This document shows positions 1 to 8,845 of a stretch of 64,000 nucleotides of DNA, piece after piece (positions within the stretch are counted from its first letter, which is position 1; each line of letters starts with the position of its first letter). The stretch is from NCBI RefSeq assembly GCF_019636155.1, contig NZ_JAHBYB010000010.1:43377-107376 (forward strand), written 5' to 3'. The notes beneath the pieces are model-generated. The model saw only the letters and a list, made by a program, of their open reading frames with translations, made no database searches and was not told the DNA's origin. Origin of the DNA: Brevundimonas sp. GTDB lineage: Bacteria > Pseudomonadota > Alphaproteobacteria > Caulobacterales > Caulobacteraceae. The translations under genes were made by a program, and so were the position numbers.

Positions 1-78
1 GGGCTGGGTCCGCGCGAGGGTCGTCGGACGATGGGGATGGGTCGGGCCGCCCCCTCATCCGAGCGGCTCCGCCGCCCA

Positions 79-101
79 CCTTCTCCCGCAAGGGGAGAAG
101 G
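79..101. repeat. REP-like hairpin in the left-edge noncoding stretch
   Basis: Bases 79-87 (CCTTCTCCC) pair with 93-101 around a five-base loop, giving a nine-pair stem. Stems of this kind are common dispersed palindromes between genes in Alphaproteobacteria. It lies about 120 bases beyond the stop of the amidohydrolase that ends at 222, so it could also act in 3' processing, but there is no T-run. Nothing else could be supported in 1-221. Confidence 0.5.
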
Positions 102-221
102 ACGATGGGGCAACGGAGGGGCTCTTGGGCCACGCGACGAACAGACCCCCTCCGCCTCGTCGGTTGTCGCCGCCGATCCACCTCCCCATCGCTGCGCGAC
201 AGGGAGGAGACGGGCCCGTCC

Positions 222-1583
222 CTACCGCCCGTAGGCCGGGGGCAGGGTTCCGGGGCGGGCGTAGCGGTCGCGCAGCAGGAACTGGCGGCTGGTCATCGGC
301 TGGTCCTGGCCGTCGATGATGACCTGTTCGGCCTGGCTCAGCGGCTCCAGCGGGTCGCCGGACCAGATCACCAGGTCGGCCGCCGCGCCGGGGCGCAGTT
401 CGCCGAACCGGCCCTCCATGCCGAAGATGCGCGCCGGGTTCACCGTGATGGCGCGGATGGCGGCGGCGTAGGGCAGGCCGTGCGAGACGGCGTTGCCGGC
501 GTTGTAGCGCTGTTCCCGCGCCCGGTGGGTCGAGCCTTCCGAGCCCTTGATGGCGATCACCACCCCGGCGGCGTCCAGGGCGGCCGCGTTCTGCATCCGC
601 GCGCCCCGCATCTCCAGGTTGGAGGGCAGGTTGTTGGTCACGTCCAGCAGCACCGGAACCCGCGCGGCGGCGATCTCCTCGGCCACCATCCAGCCCTCCT
701 CGGCGCCGTCCAGGATGATCCTGACCCCCTCCTCGCGGGCCAGGCGCAGGACCTGGCGGATGTCGGCGGCGCGGCGCACGGTGACGATCAGGGGCATCCG
801 ACCCTCGACCACCGGGATCAGGGCCTCCAGGTCGGCGCGCGACAGGCTGAGATCGCGCAGGGCCGCCCGGTCGTAGGCGGCGCGGTTGCGGGCATACAGC
901 CGCACCTCGGCCAGGGTCTCCTTGAACTGGACGAACTGGGCCCCGCGGGCGCCGCCGGCGATACCGGCCCCGGCCTCGCCGAACGGGGCCACCATGGCCA
1001 CGCGCGGCTGGACCAGGATGTCGTCGTCCTGCGCCAGGTCGATGATCGCCGCCTGGCCCGCGAACAGGCCGGGCGACTGCAGGCCGGCGTGGCCGACCCC
1101 GGCGAAGTCGCTGTCGTCATGGGCGTGGGCGCCGCCGCCCCCGCCCGCATGGCTGGGCGTCACCACGGCGCGGGTCACCCCGCCCAGTCGCGCCACCGGC
1201 AGGGTGATCGACCAGGGATCCAGCCCATAGGAGACGTCGAACGAGGCCGAGATGGAGTTGGCGCTGTTGCTCAGGTCGTCCGATCCGCGCACCGAACCGA
1301 TCTCGGATCCGCCCAGGCCGGAATCGACCACGACGAAGCCCGGGGTCACTGTCTTGCCGTGGGCGTCGATGACCCGGGCGCCGGACGGGGCCGGACCGGT
1401 TCCGACCGAGACGACGCGGCCGTTCTGGATCACCACCGTGCCGTTCTCGATCACCGAGGTCCCGGTCAGGACCCGGCCTCCGGTCACGGCCGTCAGGGAC
1501 TGGGCGCCGGCGGGGGCGGCCAGGGCAAGGGCGCCAAGAATCGCGGGAAGGGCGGCGCCGAGGATGAGGCTGTTGAGACGCAT
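222..1583 (-). CDS. Secreted amidohydrolase-like protein with degenerate metal site
   Basis: This 453-residue protein starts with a typical Sec signal peptide (charged MRLN, hydrophobic stretch, then APAGAQS). It has the composite beta-sandwich and TIM-barrel layout of the amidohydrolase superfamily, including the C-terminal NPARIFGM and RPGAAADLVIWSGDPL segments. The HxH metal motif that should follow VTPG is replaced by VVVDSGLG, so the usual binuclear metal site cannot form in the normal way. The start codon shares one base with the stop of the upstream amidohydrolase (TGATG), so the two are translationally coupled. It may be a non-catalytic or altered partner of that enzyme. The substrate is unknown. 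Confidence 0.85.
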   Translation of the reverse strand: MRLNSLILGAALPAILGALALAAPAGAQSLTAVTGGRVLTGTSVIENGTVVIQNGRVVSVGTGPAPSGARVIDAHGKTVTPGFVVVDSGLGGSEIGSVRGSDDLSNSANSISASFDVSYGLDPWSITLPVARLGGVTRAVVTPSHAGGGGGAHAHDDSDFAGVGHAGLQSPGLFAGQAAIIDLAQDDDILVQPRVAMVAPFGEAGAGIAGGARGAQFVQFKETLAEVRLYARNRAAYDRAALRDLSLSRADLEALIPVVEGRMPLIVTVRRAADIRQVLRLAREEGVRIILDGAEEGWMVAEEIAAARVPVLLDVTNNLPSNLEMRGARMQNAAALDAAGVVIAIKGSEGSTHRAREQRYNAGNAVSHGLPYAAAIRAITVNPARIFGMEGRFGELRPGAAADLVIWSGDPLEPLSQAEQVIIDGQDQPMTSRQFLLRDRYARPGTLPPAYGR

Positions 1584-3055
1584 CAGCGGGCTCCCTGATC
1601 GACGGTGGCGGCGGGCATGCCGAAGCCGGGCTGGCCCAGTTCGAAATCGGACACCGGCTGATAGGCGGGGTTCATGCGGTCGAAGGTCAGGGCGCCGTCG
1701 ATGAAGACCTGATCGGCGCGGGCGTAGATGCTGAAGGGGCTGGCGCTCCAGATCACCAGGTCGGCGCGCTTGCCGGTCTCCAGGCTGCCGGTCTGGTCGG
1801 CGATGCCCAGGGACCGCGCCGGGTTCAGGGTGATCCAGGCGATGGCCCGTTCCTCGGGGATGTCCATCCCCATGCGGCGCCCGGCGGCCACGGCGGCGGC
1901 GGCCTCCTGGTTCAGCCTCTGGGTCAGCTGGGCGTCGTCCGAATGGATGACGGCGCAGCTGTTGGGCTGGGCGTCGACGATGGCGGCGTTGGCCTCGATG
2001 GCGTCCAGGGCTTCCATCTTGAAGCCCCACCAGCCGGTCCACATGTCGGCGCAGATGCCCTCGCGGGCCAGCATCGGGGCGATCTTGTAGGCCTCGATCG
2101 CATGGTGGAAGGCGGTGACGCGATAGCCGAACTCCTTGGCCAGATCGATCATCATGGCCATTTCGTCGGCGCGGTAGCAGTGGTTCTGGATCAGGATCGA
2201 ACCGTCCAGCACGCCGGCCAGGGTCTCGTTCTGCAGGTTGCGGGTCGGCGGGCTGCCCTCGCCGGTCTCGCGCCATTTGTCCCACTTGGCCTTGTAGTCG
2301 CGGGCGGCGATGAAGGCGGCGCGATAGCCGGCCATATTGCCCATGCCGGTGGCCGGGCTCTGGTTGCGGCTGCCATAGACGCGGCTGGGGTTCTCGCCAC
2401 AGGCCATCTTCAGCCCATAGGGGGCGCCGGGGAATTTCATCCCCTGCATGGTCACCGACGGCACGTTGCGCACCGTCACGCCACGCCCGCCGAACAGATT
2501 GGCCGAGCCGGGCAGGATCTGAAGGGTCGTCACCCCGCCGGCGCGGGCGGTGTTGAAGCCGGGATCCTGGGGCCAAAGGCTGTGTTCGGCCCAGACCTGG
2601 GCGGTGTTGGGGCTGGTGGCTTCGTTGCCGTCGCTCATCCCCATCACGCCGGGCGAGGGATAGACCCCCAGGTGGCTGTGGGCGTCGATGACGCCGGGGG
2701 TGACGAAGCGGCCGCGGGCGTCCACCACCTTGTGGCCGGCCGGGACCGGCGTATCGGCCCCGCCGACGGCGGCGATGCGGCCGTCGGTGACTACCACGAC
2801 GCCGTTGTCGATCCTTGCGCCCGCCCCGGTCAGGACCGTCGCGCCCACGATGGCCATGTTCTCGGTCGGCAGGGGGGCGTAGGTCGAGGGATAGGGGTCG
2901 GGATTGGCCGCATAGTCCAGGCCTGGAGCCAGGGCCTCGCGCTGGCGCGGCGTGGACGACGAAGCGTCGCCGGTCGAACCGGTCGTGGCGCAGGCGGACA
3001 GGGCCAGGGCCGAAAGCACGGCCAGGCTGGCGCCGGTCAGGCGGTGTGATCGCAT
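1583..3055 (-). CDS. Amidohydrolase lipoprotein (imidazolonepropionase-like)
   Basis: This 490-residue metal-dependent hydrolase is exported as a lipoprotein: the signal peptide ends in a lipobox, ALSACATT, with the Cys near residue 21. The amidohydrolase HxH motif is intact in GVIDAHSHLG, and a late metal-ligand Asp is seen in IHSDDAQ. The C-terminal segment NPARSLGIADQTGSLETGKRADLVIWS is split here only by function and is typical of the family. The start was set at the ATG preceding the lipoprotein signal because GGGGAGG lies just upstream; a longer open frame exists but has no such signal. It is first in a two-gene operon with the degenerate paralogue downstream. The likely substrates are cyclic amides or peptides, which the sequence does not resolve. 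Confidence 0.88.
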   Translation of the reverse strand: MRSHRLTGASLAVLSALALSACATTGSTGDASSSTPRQREALAPGLDYAANPDPYPSTYAPLPTENMAIVGATVLTGAGARIDNGVVVVTDGRIAAVGGADTPVPAGHKVVDARGRFVTPGVIDAHSHLGVYPSPGVMGMSDGNEATSPNTAQVWAEHSLWPQDPGFNTARAGGVTTLQILPGSANLFGGRGVTVRNVPSVTMQGMKFPGAPYGLKMACGENPSRVYGSRNQSPATGMGNMAGYRAAFIAARDYKAKWDKWRETGEGSPPTRNLQNETLAGVLDGSILIQNHCYRADEMAMMIDLAKEFGYRVTAFHHAIEAYKIAPMLAREGICADMWTGWWGFKMEALDAIEANAAIVDAQPNSCAVIHSDDAQLTQRLNQEAAAAVAAGRRMGMDIPEERAIAWITLNPARSLGIADQTGSLETGKRADLVIWSASPFSIYARADQVFIDGALTFDRMNPAYQPVSDFELGQPGFGMPAATVDQGAR

Positions 3056-3122
3056 GGAAAGCCTCCCCCTCGCGCCAGGCCGGCGCACGGCGCAGGGATA
3101 GAAGAGGGCGCGGGCCCCGCCG

Positions 3123-3416
3123 TCAATCGCCCGCAGCGTCCGGCGCGTCCAAACGCCGCTTCGTCTCGACATCGTCCAGTCCCGCGATGGACAGCCGCTT
3201 CAGCCGCGACTGGCCGCCGCGCTCCAGGGTCACGCTGGACCGGGCCACGCCCAGCGCCAGCGCCAGCAATCGCACCAGGGCCGCGTTCGCCGCCCCATCG
3301 ACCGGCCGGGCCCGCACCCGAACCTTCAGCACCGGCCGGCCTTCGGGATCGGTTTCCCAGCCCTCGATCCGGTCGGCCGAGGCGCCGGGCTGCAGCTTGA
3401 CGAAGAGATCGGCCAT
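3123..3416 (-). CDS. DUF167 (YggU-family) protein
   Basis: This small 97-residue protein matches the DUF167/YggU family. It has the characteristic core VKLQPGASADRI followed by KVRVRARPVDGAANAALVRLLA and a late RLKRLSIAGLD segment. The family has a compact alpha/beta fold and no established biochemical role. The chosen ATG gives the normal family length; the open frame extends upstream but overlaps the GST gene in another frame. It lies 13 bases after the end of the GST gene on the same strand and may be the last gene of that operon. Confidence 0.85.
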   Translation of the reverse strand: MADLFVKLQPGASADRIEGWETDPEGRPVLKVRVRARPVDGAANAALVRLLALALGVARSSVTLERGGQSRLKRLSIAGLDDVETKRRLDAPDAAGD

Positions 3417-3429
3417 CGCGCCCCCGCTC

Positions 3430-4083
3430 CTAGTCCCGGTCCGGGGCGCCGAGCGGGAAATAGGCGCGGAACGGCCGCGCCTCCTCCACCGCCCGGGCGA
3501 AGGACGGCCGTCGCAGCAGCCGGGCGCGATAGGCCGACAGGGCCTCGAACCGCTCGGGGATTCCATGGGTCCAGTCGGCGTAGAACAGGGACGGCGCCGC
3601 GGCGCAGTCGGCCAGGGTGAAGGTCTCGCCCGCCGCCCAGGTCCGGTCCTTCATCCGCTGGTCCAGCCAGGCGTAGATCGTGTCCAGCATCCGGCCGGCC
3701 TCCTCGACGCCGTGCGGGTCGCGGCGGTCGGCCGGGCGCAGGGCGTCGAAGACGAATTTGCCCTGGGGCGTCATGACATAGTTGTCGAACACCCGATCCA
3801 TCATCCGCACCTCAACGGCCAGGTCGGGATCATCGGGGATCAGGCGCGTCGGCCCCGGATGACGGACCTGCAGGTATTCGATGATGCTGGTGGCCTCCAG
3901 CACCACACGGTCCCTCTCGCGCAGGATCGGAAACCGCTTCATCGGCCACAGGGCGGCCAGCTCCTCGGCCACTCCCGGGTCTTCCAGCATACGGTAGGTG
4001 AAGGGGATGTCGTTTTCATAGAAGGCGATCAGCGCCTTCTGGCAATAGGAGGAGAAGGGATGGGCGAACAGTTCGAGGGTCAT
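3430..4083 (-). CDS. Glutathione S-transferase family protein
   Basis: This 217-residue protein has the GST architecture. The N-terminal thioredoxin-like domain runs from residues 1 to 80, with LFAHPFSSYCQK at the active-site turn, the cis-Pro loop KRFPILRE and the glutathione-binding ATSIIEYL. An all-helical C-terminal domain with the conserved FTLADCAAAPSL helix cap follows. It is expected to conjugate glutathione to electrophiles in the cytosol. Its ATG overlaps the stop of the SRPBCC gene by four bases, so ArsR, SRPBCC and GST form one operon. The natural substrate is unknown. Confidence 0.9.
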   Translation of the reverse strand: MTLELFAHPFSSYCQKALIAFYENDIPFTYRMLEDPGVAEELAALWPMKRFPILRERDRVVLEATSIIEYLQVRHPGPTRLIPDDPDLAVEVRMMDRVFDNYVMTPQGKFVFDALRPADRRDPHGVEEAGRMLDTIYAWLDQRMKDRTWAAGETFTLADCAAAPSLFYADWTHGIPERFEALSAYRARLLRRPSFARAVEEARPFRAYFPLGAPDRD

Positions 4084-4553
4084 GACATGGCCCTCGGCTC
4101 ATGCCCTTCGATCAGGGCGACCAGGTTGTCGACATGCCAGGCGGTGCCGTGTTCGCGGCCCTGGACCGCCTCCTGCCCGCCGCTGAAATAGACGCCCTGC
4201 TCGGTGTGAAGCAGGCGGGTTCCCGTCCCTTCGGGCCGCAGTTCGATCGTCTGCAGTGAGACCGACAGCTTTTCGGCGTCGTGGAACAGGTCATAGACCA
4301 GCACGATCCGCTCGTTCTGGATGATGTCGTGATAGACGGCCTGGAAGTCGGACTCCATGCCGCTGGGCCAGCGGGCGTGAAACCGCTCCTTGCCGCCGAC
4401 GCGGAAGTCGAAATCCCGGCTCAGGGTCACGATGTCGCTGGGCGCCTTGAACCAGGCCATCTTGGCTTCAAGACTGCTGTAGGCGGCGAAGACCCGCGCG
4501 GGCGGGGCCTTCAGCACCCGCTCGATGGTGAAGGTGGCGTATGTAACGGTCAC
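4080..4553 (-). CDS. SRPBCC (AHSA1-like) domain protein
   Basis: This 157-residue protein has the START/Bet v1-like AHSA1 fold, seen from the opening FTIERVLKAPPARVFAAYSS, the central FDFRVGGKERF and the closing HGTAWHVDNLVAL helix. The family binds hydrophobic ligands; members encoded next to ArsR-type repressors are frequent, but their ligands are mostly unknown. The start is a GTG that overlaps the stop of the arsR-type gene (GTGA), which fixes both the start and the coupling. It is the middle gene of the ArsR-SRPBCC-GST operon. Confidence 0.87.
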   Translation of the reverse strand: MTVTYATFTIERVLKAPPARVFAAYSSLEAKMAWFKAPSDIVTLSRDFDFRVGGKERFHARWPSGMESDFQAVYHDIIQNERIVLVYDLFHDAEKLSVSLQTIELRPEGTGTRLLHTEQGVYFSGGQEAVQGREHGTAWHVDNLVALIEGHEPRAMS

Positions 4554-4897
4554 GTCTGGGTCTCCTCCGGATCGGTCTTGGCCAGATAGGCCTCGAGCTG
4601 GTCGTACTGCTGCTCCCAGAAGCGCTTGCGTTCGGCGATCCAGCGCTCGACCTGGGTCATGGCCTGGATTTCCAGGGCGCAGGTGCGCACCCGGCCGACT
4701 TTTTCGCTCCGCACCAACCCCGCCGCCTCCAGCACCTTCAGATGCTGGGCCACGGCCGACAGGGTCATGGGCAGGGGCCGGGCCAGATCGCTGACCGAGG
4801 CCGGACCCTGGCTCAACCGCTCGACCATGGCGCGCCGTCCGGGATCGGACAGGGCCTGGAAGGCGAGGTCGAGGGGCGCGGGTTGATACTGTAGCAT
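4550..4897 (-). CDS. ArsR-family transcriptional repressor
   Basis: This 115-residue winged-helix regulator has a recognition region of LSDPGRRAMVERLSQGPASV followed by MTLSAVAQHLKVLEAAGL and the wing VRSEKVGRVRTCAL. It lacks the Cys cluster of metal-sensing ArsR proteins, which fits the group paired with SRPBCC proteins. It is first in an operon with the SRPBCC and GST genes and probably represses it from the short region 4898-5004. The C-terminal helix WIAERKRFWEQQYDQLEAYL is typical of this subgroup. Confidence 0.9.
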   Translation of the reverse strand: MLQYQPAPLDLAFQALSDPGRRAMVERLSQGPASVSDLARPLPMTLSAVAQHLKVLEAAGLVRSEKVGRVRTCALEIQAMTQVERWIAERKRFWEQQYDQLEAYLAKTDPEETQT

Positions 4898-5004
4898 TGA
4901 CTTAAGTATCTACACGGACGCCCTGGCGGTCAAGGCCTGGATCTCAGCAAGATCGGTCGAGCGCGCGACCGCGCCATGCGGCAGTCTGGGGAAACCACGG
5001 GCGG

Positions 5005-5889
5005 ATGAGGATGATGACGGCGATCGACCGATACCAGGCGCGGATGAAGAGGGCGCTGGACCATATCGACCAGCATCTGGATGGCGATCTGGACCTGGAC
5101 GCGGTCAGCGGCGTCGCGGCCTTTTCCAAATTCCATTTCCATCGCCAGTTCACGGCGACCTTCGGCGTCTCCCTGCATCGCTATGTCCAGCTGGCGCGCC
5201 TGAGGCGGGCCTCAAAACGGCTGGCCGGCGAAGGGGCCAGGATCACCGACATCGCCCTGGAGGCCGGCTACGAGACGCCCGACGCCTTCGCCCGCGCCTT
5301 CCGCCAGCGGTTCGACCAGTCGCCGTCGGACTTTCGCAAATCCCCCGACTGGGCGCCGTGGCTGCGCGCCCTTCAGCCCTTCAACAGCGCCAGGAGCCGG
5401 CTCATGCCCACCACCTTCATGCCCGATCAGGTCGCCTTGCGCGAGGTCGCCGCCACCCGCGTCGCCGTCTTCGAACACCATGGCGATCCGGCGACCCTGG
5501 AGGCCACCATCCAGAGGTTCATCGCCTGGCGAAAGGCCGCCGGTTTCTCGCCTCGCACCCACCCGACCTTCAACATCTGGCATTCCGAGCGCCGTCCGGC
5601 GAACCCGGCGGACTACCGCATGGATCTGTGCATTGGGCTGGGCGAGGGCGACCGGATCGAGGACGACGACGAAACGGTCCGGGCCGGGCTGATCCCCGGC
5701 GGGCGCTGTGCGGTCCTGCGCGTAACCGGCGACACCCATAATCTGGAGCCGGCGGCCCTCTATCTGTATCGCGACTGGCTGCCGTCCAGCGGCGAGGAGA
5801 TGCGGGACTTCCCCATCTACTGCCAGCGCTTCTTCCTGGACGAGCCCGAACTGGGGACCGCGGCGGAGCTTTTCCTGCCGTTGAAGTGA
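5005..5889 (+). CDS. AraC-family regulator with GyrI-like effector domain
   Basis: This 294-residue protein has two AraC helix-turn-helix motifs in residues 10-115 (FSKFHFHRQFTATFGVSL and ITDIALEAGYETPDAFARAF), then a GyrI-like small-molecule-binding domain in residues 140-294. This layout is that of the Rob/SoxS-like regulators that sense drugs or lipophilic compounds. Three ATGs lie close together (5005, 5011, 5014); GGATGAGG overlaps them, so the true start may be a few codons downstream. It is transcribed away from the ArsR operon, from the shared region 4898-5004. Its target is unknown. Confidence 0.88.
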   Translation: MRMMTAIDRYQARMKRALDHIDQHLDGDLDLDAVSGVAAFSKFHFHRQFTATFGVSLHRYVQLARLRRASKRLAGEGARITDIALEAGYETPDAFARAFRQRFDQSPSDFRKSPDWAPWLRALQPFNSARSRLMPTTFMPDQVALREVAATRVAVFEHHGDPATLEATIQRFIAWRKAAGFSPRTHPTFNIWHSERRPANPADYRMDLCIGLGEGDRIEDDDETVRAGLIPGGRCAVLRVTGDTHNLEPAALYLYRDWLPSSGEEMRDFPIYCQRFFLDEPELGTAAELFLPLK

Positions 5890-5911
5890 GGCTGGTTGGT
5901 GGAGACAGAGA

Positions 5912-5936
5912 GGGCGCGAAAACCGGCGACGCGCCC
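5912..5936. terminator. Possible terminator hairpin between convergent genes
   Basis: A seven-pair G+C stem (GGGCGCG with CGCGCCC, loop of 11) sits between the converging AraC-type gene and the stress-protein gene. It has no T-run, so intrinsic termination is only a possibility. Confidence 0.35.
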
Positions 5937-5953
5937 CCGTCCCTTGGCGGCCG

Positions 5954-6463
5954 TTACTGAAGGTTGACGTCGGTCACACCGCCCGCGTCGGGCAGGGTCC
6001 TGGTGATGTTGGCCTTGGCGATCTCGAAGGCGAATTTCAGCAGGCCGCCGTCGCTGACCCAGACCCGGCCGTCCCCGGCGTCGAACCGCAGGATGGTCAG
6101 ATGGGGATCGTCCTTGCCGTTCGGATACCAGGCGGCCAGGACCGGGTTCCAGTGGCGGTCGATGATCGTCCGGTCGTGGCCGTGCACCGACAGGTCGCCG
6201 TGGATGCAGGCCCAGACCTTCTGGTCCTTGGATCCATAGTGGAACATCGCGCTCTGGCCCGAACCGACGGCCGCGTCACGGGCCAGGTCGGCGTCGTCGC
6301 GGGTGAAGAACCAGATGGTCCCGGTCTCCGCCTCGCGGAAGGCGGTCATGGGCTGGGCGTGATAGCCGGGCTGGTCCAGGCCCAAAAGGCCGGTGTTGGA
6401 ACTCTTCAGACTGTCCCAGAAGGCTTTTTCGGCCTCGGCGGCCGTCAGGGTCTTGTCGCCCAT
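5954..6463 (-). CDS. General stress protein, pyridoxamine 5'-phosphate oxidase fold
   Basis: This 169-residue protein matches the general stress FMN-binding split-barrel family. Typical segments are AFWDSLKSSNTGLLGL, HAQPMTAF, IWFFTRDDADLARD, VWACIHGDLSVHGDR-like and DRHWNPVLAAWYPNGKDDPHLTILRF. The family binds FMN or related flavins and is induced under stress; the reaction is not established. It stands alone on the minus strand, and the start ATG follows a GAGGAGAG-type ribosome site. Confidence 0.88.
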   Translation of the reverse strand: MGDKTLTAAEAEKAFWDSLKSSNTGLLGLDQPGYHAQPMTAFREAETGTIWFFTRDDADLARDAAVGSGQSAMFHYGSKDQKVWACIHGDLSVHGHDRTIIDRHWNPVLAAWYPNGKDDPHLTILRFDAGDGRVWVSDGGLLKFAFEIAKANITRTLPDAGGVTDVNLQ

Positions 6464-6555
6464 GTCGATCTCTCCTCGCGGCTCGGGTTCGCCCGGTCAA
6501 ACCACGAGACGGCGGGCGGGGTTCCGTCGCCGGCGCCCCGCCGCGTGCAAAGGCC

Positions 6556-8721
6556 TCAGCTCGTGGGGAAGCCCCGCACCTTCAGCAGGGCCGCCACGTC
6601 CGGGTCGCGGCCCCGGAACCGGCGATAGGCTTCGGCCCGATCGGACGAATTGCCCTCGGCCAGGATGATGGCCTTGTAGCGGCCGGCGATGTCCGGATTG
6701 AAGACGTCCCCGGACTCCTCGAAATAGGCCCAGGTGTCGGCGTCCATCACCTCGGACCAAAGGTAGGAATAATAGCCCGCCGAATAGCTGTCGGACGTGA
6801 ACAGGTGATTGAACTGCGGCAGGCGGTGCCGCATCACGATCTCCTTCGGCATGCCGTATCGGGCCAGGCTTTCGCGTTCGAAGGCGTCGATGTCGGTCGG
6901 CGGGGTCGCGCGGGTGTGCAGGTCCATGTCCACCAGGGCCGAGGACAGATAGCTGACCGTCGCATAGCCCTGGTTGAAGGTGGCGGCCGCTTCGATCTTG
7001 TCGACCAGGGCCTGGGACATCGGCCGGCCCGTCCCGACATGCTTCATGAAGCCGTCCAGGATGGGCCGCGACAGCACCCAGTGCTCGTGCACCTGCGACG
7101 GATATTCGACATAGTCGCGCGGCGTGCCGTCCAGGGCCGGATAGACGACCTTTGACGCGAAGGAGTGCAGGGCGTGGCCGAATTCGTGGAACAGGGTCTC
7201 GGCGTCGTCCAGCGAGATCAGGACCGGTCCGTCCTCGGCCTTGATGAAGTTGTTGTTGTTGGAAGCCAGCACGTTCTCGTCGCCGTCGTAAGTCGAGTGC
7301 GAGCGATAGGTCGTCTTCCAGGCGCCCGACCGCTTGCCGGCGCGGGCGTAGTCGTCGGCGTAATAGAGCCCGGCGTGGCGACCGTGATCCTTGACCTCAT
7401 AGACAACGACGTCGGGATGGAAGACCGGCACGGTCCCAGGCGCCAGCTTCTCGAAGGTGAAGCCGTACAGCCGCTCGGCCATGTAGAAGCTGCCGGCGCG
7501 CACGTTGTTCAGCTCGAAATACGGCTTCAGCTCGTTCTGATCGAGATCGTATTTGGCCTTGCGGACCTTCTCGGCGAAATAGAGGTAGTCCCAGGGTTCG
7601 ATATCGAACCCGGCGATGGCGCGCATGTCGGCCACCTCCTCGGCGACCCGCGCCTTGGCCGGCGCCCAGACGCGGTTCATCAGATCCATGGCCGCGGCCG
7701 GGGTCCGGGCCATGGTGTCCTGCATCCGCCACTCGGCGTGGTTGGCGAAGCCCAGCAGACGGGCCCGCTGGGCGCGCAGTGCCACGATCTCCGCGATCAC
7801 GGCGTTGGTGTCGTTGGCGTCGCCGTTGTCGCCGCGGTTGACGAATTTGCGCCAGACGTCTTCGCGCAGGGCGCGGTCGTCGGCGAAGCTCAGCACCGGA
7901 TCGACGCTGGAGCGGGTGTTGACGATGGCCCAGCCCTGCAGGTTGCGGCGGCGTGCGGCGCCGGCCGCGGCGGCCTTCACATCGTCCGGCACGCCCGCCA
8001 GACGGCCCTGGTCGGCGACCAGAATCCAGGCGTTCTCGTCCGCCACCACCTTCTGGCCGAAGCTGGTGAAGGCGTGGGACAGGGCGGTGTTGATGCGGCC
8101 CAGCTCGGCCTTGCCGGCGGCGTCCAGGGCGGCGCCGTTGCGGATGAAGGCGTCGCGGCGGCGCGTGGCCAGCCGGGCCTGTTCGGCGTTCAGTCCCATG
8201 GCGGCGGCGTTGTCGGCCACCTGGCGGACGCGTTCGAACAGCCGGGCGTTGAAGTTGATCTCGTCGCCGGCGGCGGCCAGCAGGGGCGAGACCTCGCGGT
8301 CGACCGCCTGATAGTCGTCCGACCCGATGTTGGAGGTCATGACCCCGAACAGGGCCCGGGCCCGGTCCAGCGGCTCGCCCGCCATCTGCAGGGCCACCAG
8401 GGTGTTGGCGAAGGTCGCCGGCGCCGGATTGTCGGCGATGGCGGCGATCTCGGCCCGTTGCAACTCGATGCCTTCCACGATGGCCTCGCGCAGCTTGGCC
8501 GCCGTCACCCGGTCCCAGGGCGGAACCCCGCCATAGGGGCCGGTCCAGGGCTGCAGCAGTTCGGCCCGCGGCGTCTGTGCCGGCAGGACGGCGCGGGCTT
8601 CGGCCGCCTGGGCTGCCAACATGTCGCCCCCGCCCCAGCCGCCGGTCTCGGCTCCGGCCGTGGCGCAGCCGGTCAGGGCGAACAGGCTTCCGCCCGCGAT
8701 CAGGAGGTGGCGACGATGCAT
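6556..8721 (-). CDS. M3-family metallopeptidase lipoprotein (peptidyl-dipeptidase Dcp-like)
   Basis: This zinc peptidase of 721 residues has the catalytic motif HEFGH at residues 512-516 followed by ALHSFAS. The third zinc ligand Glu is expected in the downstream YVEYPSQVHEHW segment. The N-terminus MHRRHLLIAGGSLFALTGCAT carries an arginine-rich leader and a lipobox (LTGC), so the enzyme is probably anchored in the envelope, unlike cytoplasmic Dcp. The chosen ATG begins this leader; 42 extra in-frame codons upstream show no signal. The likely role is trimming dipeptides from peptide C-termini in the periplasm. Confidence 0.9.
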   Translation of the reverse strand: MHRRHLLIAGGSLFALTGCATAGAETGGWGGGDMLAAQAAEARAVLPAQTPRAELLQPWTGPYGGVPPWDRVTAAKLREAIVEGIELQRAEIAAIADNPAPATFANTLVALQMAGEPLDRARALFGVMTSNIGSDDYQAVDREVSPLLAAAGDEINFNARLFERVRQVADNAAAMGLNAEQARLATRRRDAFIRNGAALDAAGKAELGRINTALSHAFTSFGQKVVADENAWILVADQGRLAGVPDDVKAAAAGAARRRNLQGWAIVNTRSSVDPVLSFADDRALREDVWRKFVNRGDNGDANDTNAVIAEIVALRAQRARLLGFANHAEWRMQDTMARTPAAAMDLMNRVWAPAKARVAEEVADMRAIAGFDIEPWDYLYFAEKVRKAKYDLDQNELKPYFELNNVRAGSFYMAERLYGFTFEKLAPGTVPVFHPDVVVYEVKDHGRHAGLYYADDYARAGKRSGAWKTTYRSHSTYDGDENVLASNNNNFIKAEDGPVLISLDDAETLFHEFGHALHSFASKVVYPALDGTPRDYVEYPSQVHEHWVLSRPILDGFMKHVGTGRPMSQALVDKIEAAATFNQGYATVSYLSSALVDMDLHTRATPPTDIDAFERESLARYGMPKEIVMRHRLPQFNHLFTSDSYSAGYYSYLWSEVMDADTWAYFEESGDVFNPDIAGRYKAIILAEGNSSDRAEAYRRFRGRDPDVAALLKVRGFPTS

Positions 8722-8845
8722 GGGCGGATCCTTCGAACAGCGGGGCTTTCGGACTACCCTAGCGCCGTGCGGTCGCGCCGTCACCGAGGCGCCGATGTCG
8801 CACGGCGATTGAACCGGAGGGCCGACCTCTCTAAAGCCCCACGCC

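Noticed and set aside
105-1598. Long plus-strand open frame over the amidohydrolase genes
   Set aside because: It is antisense to a protein with signal peptide and amidohydrolase motifs, and its own translation is low-complexity His/Gly/Arg-rich text typical of G+C-rich shadow frames.
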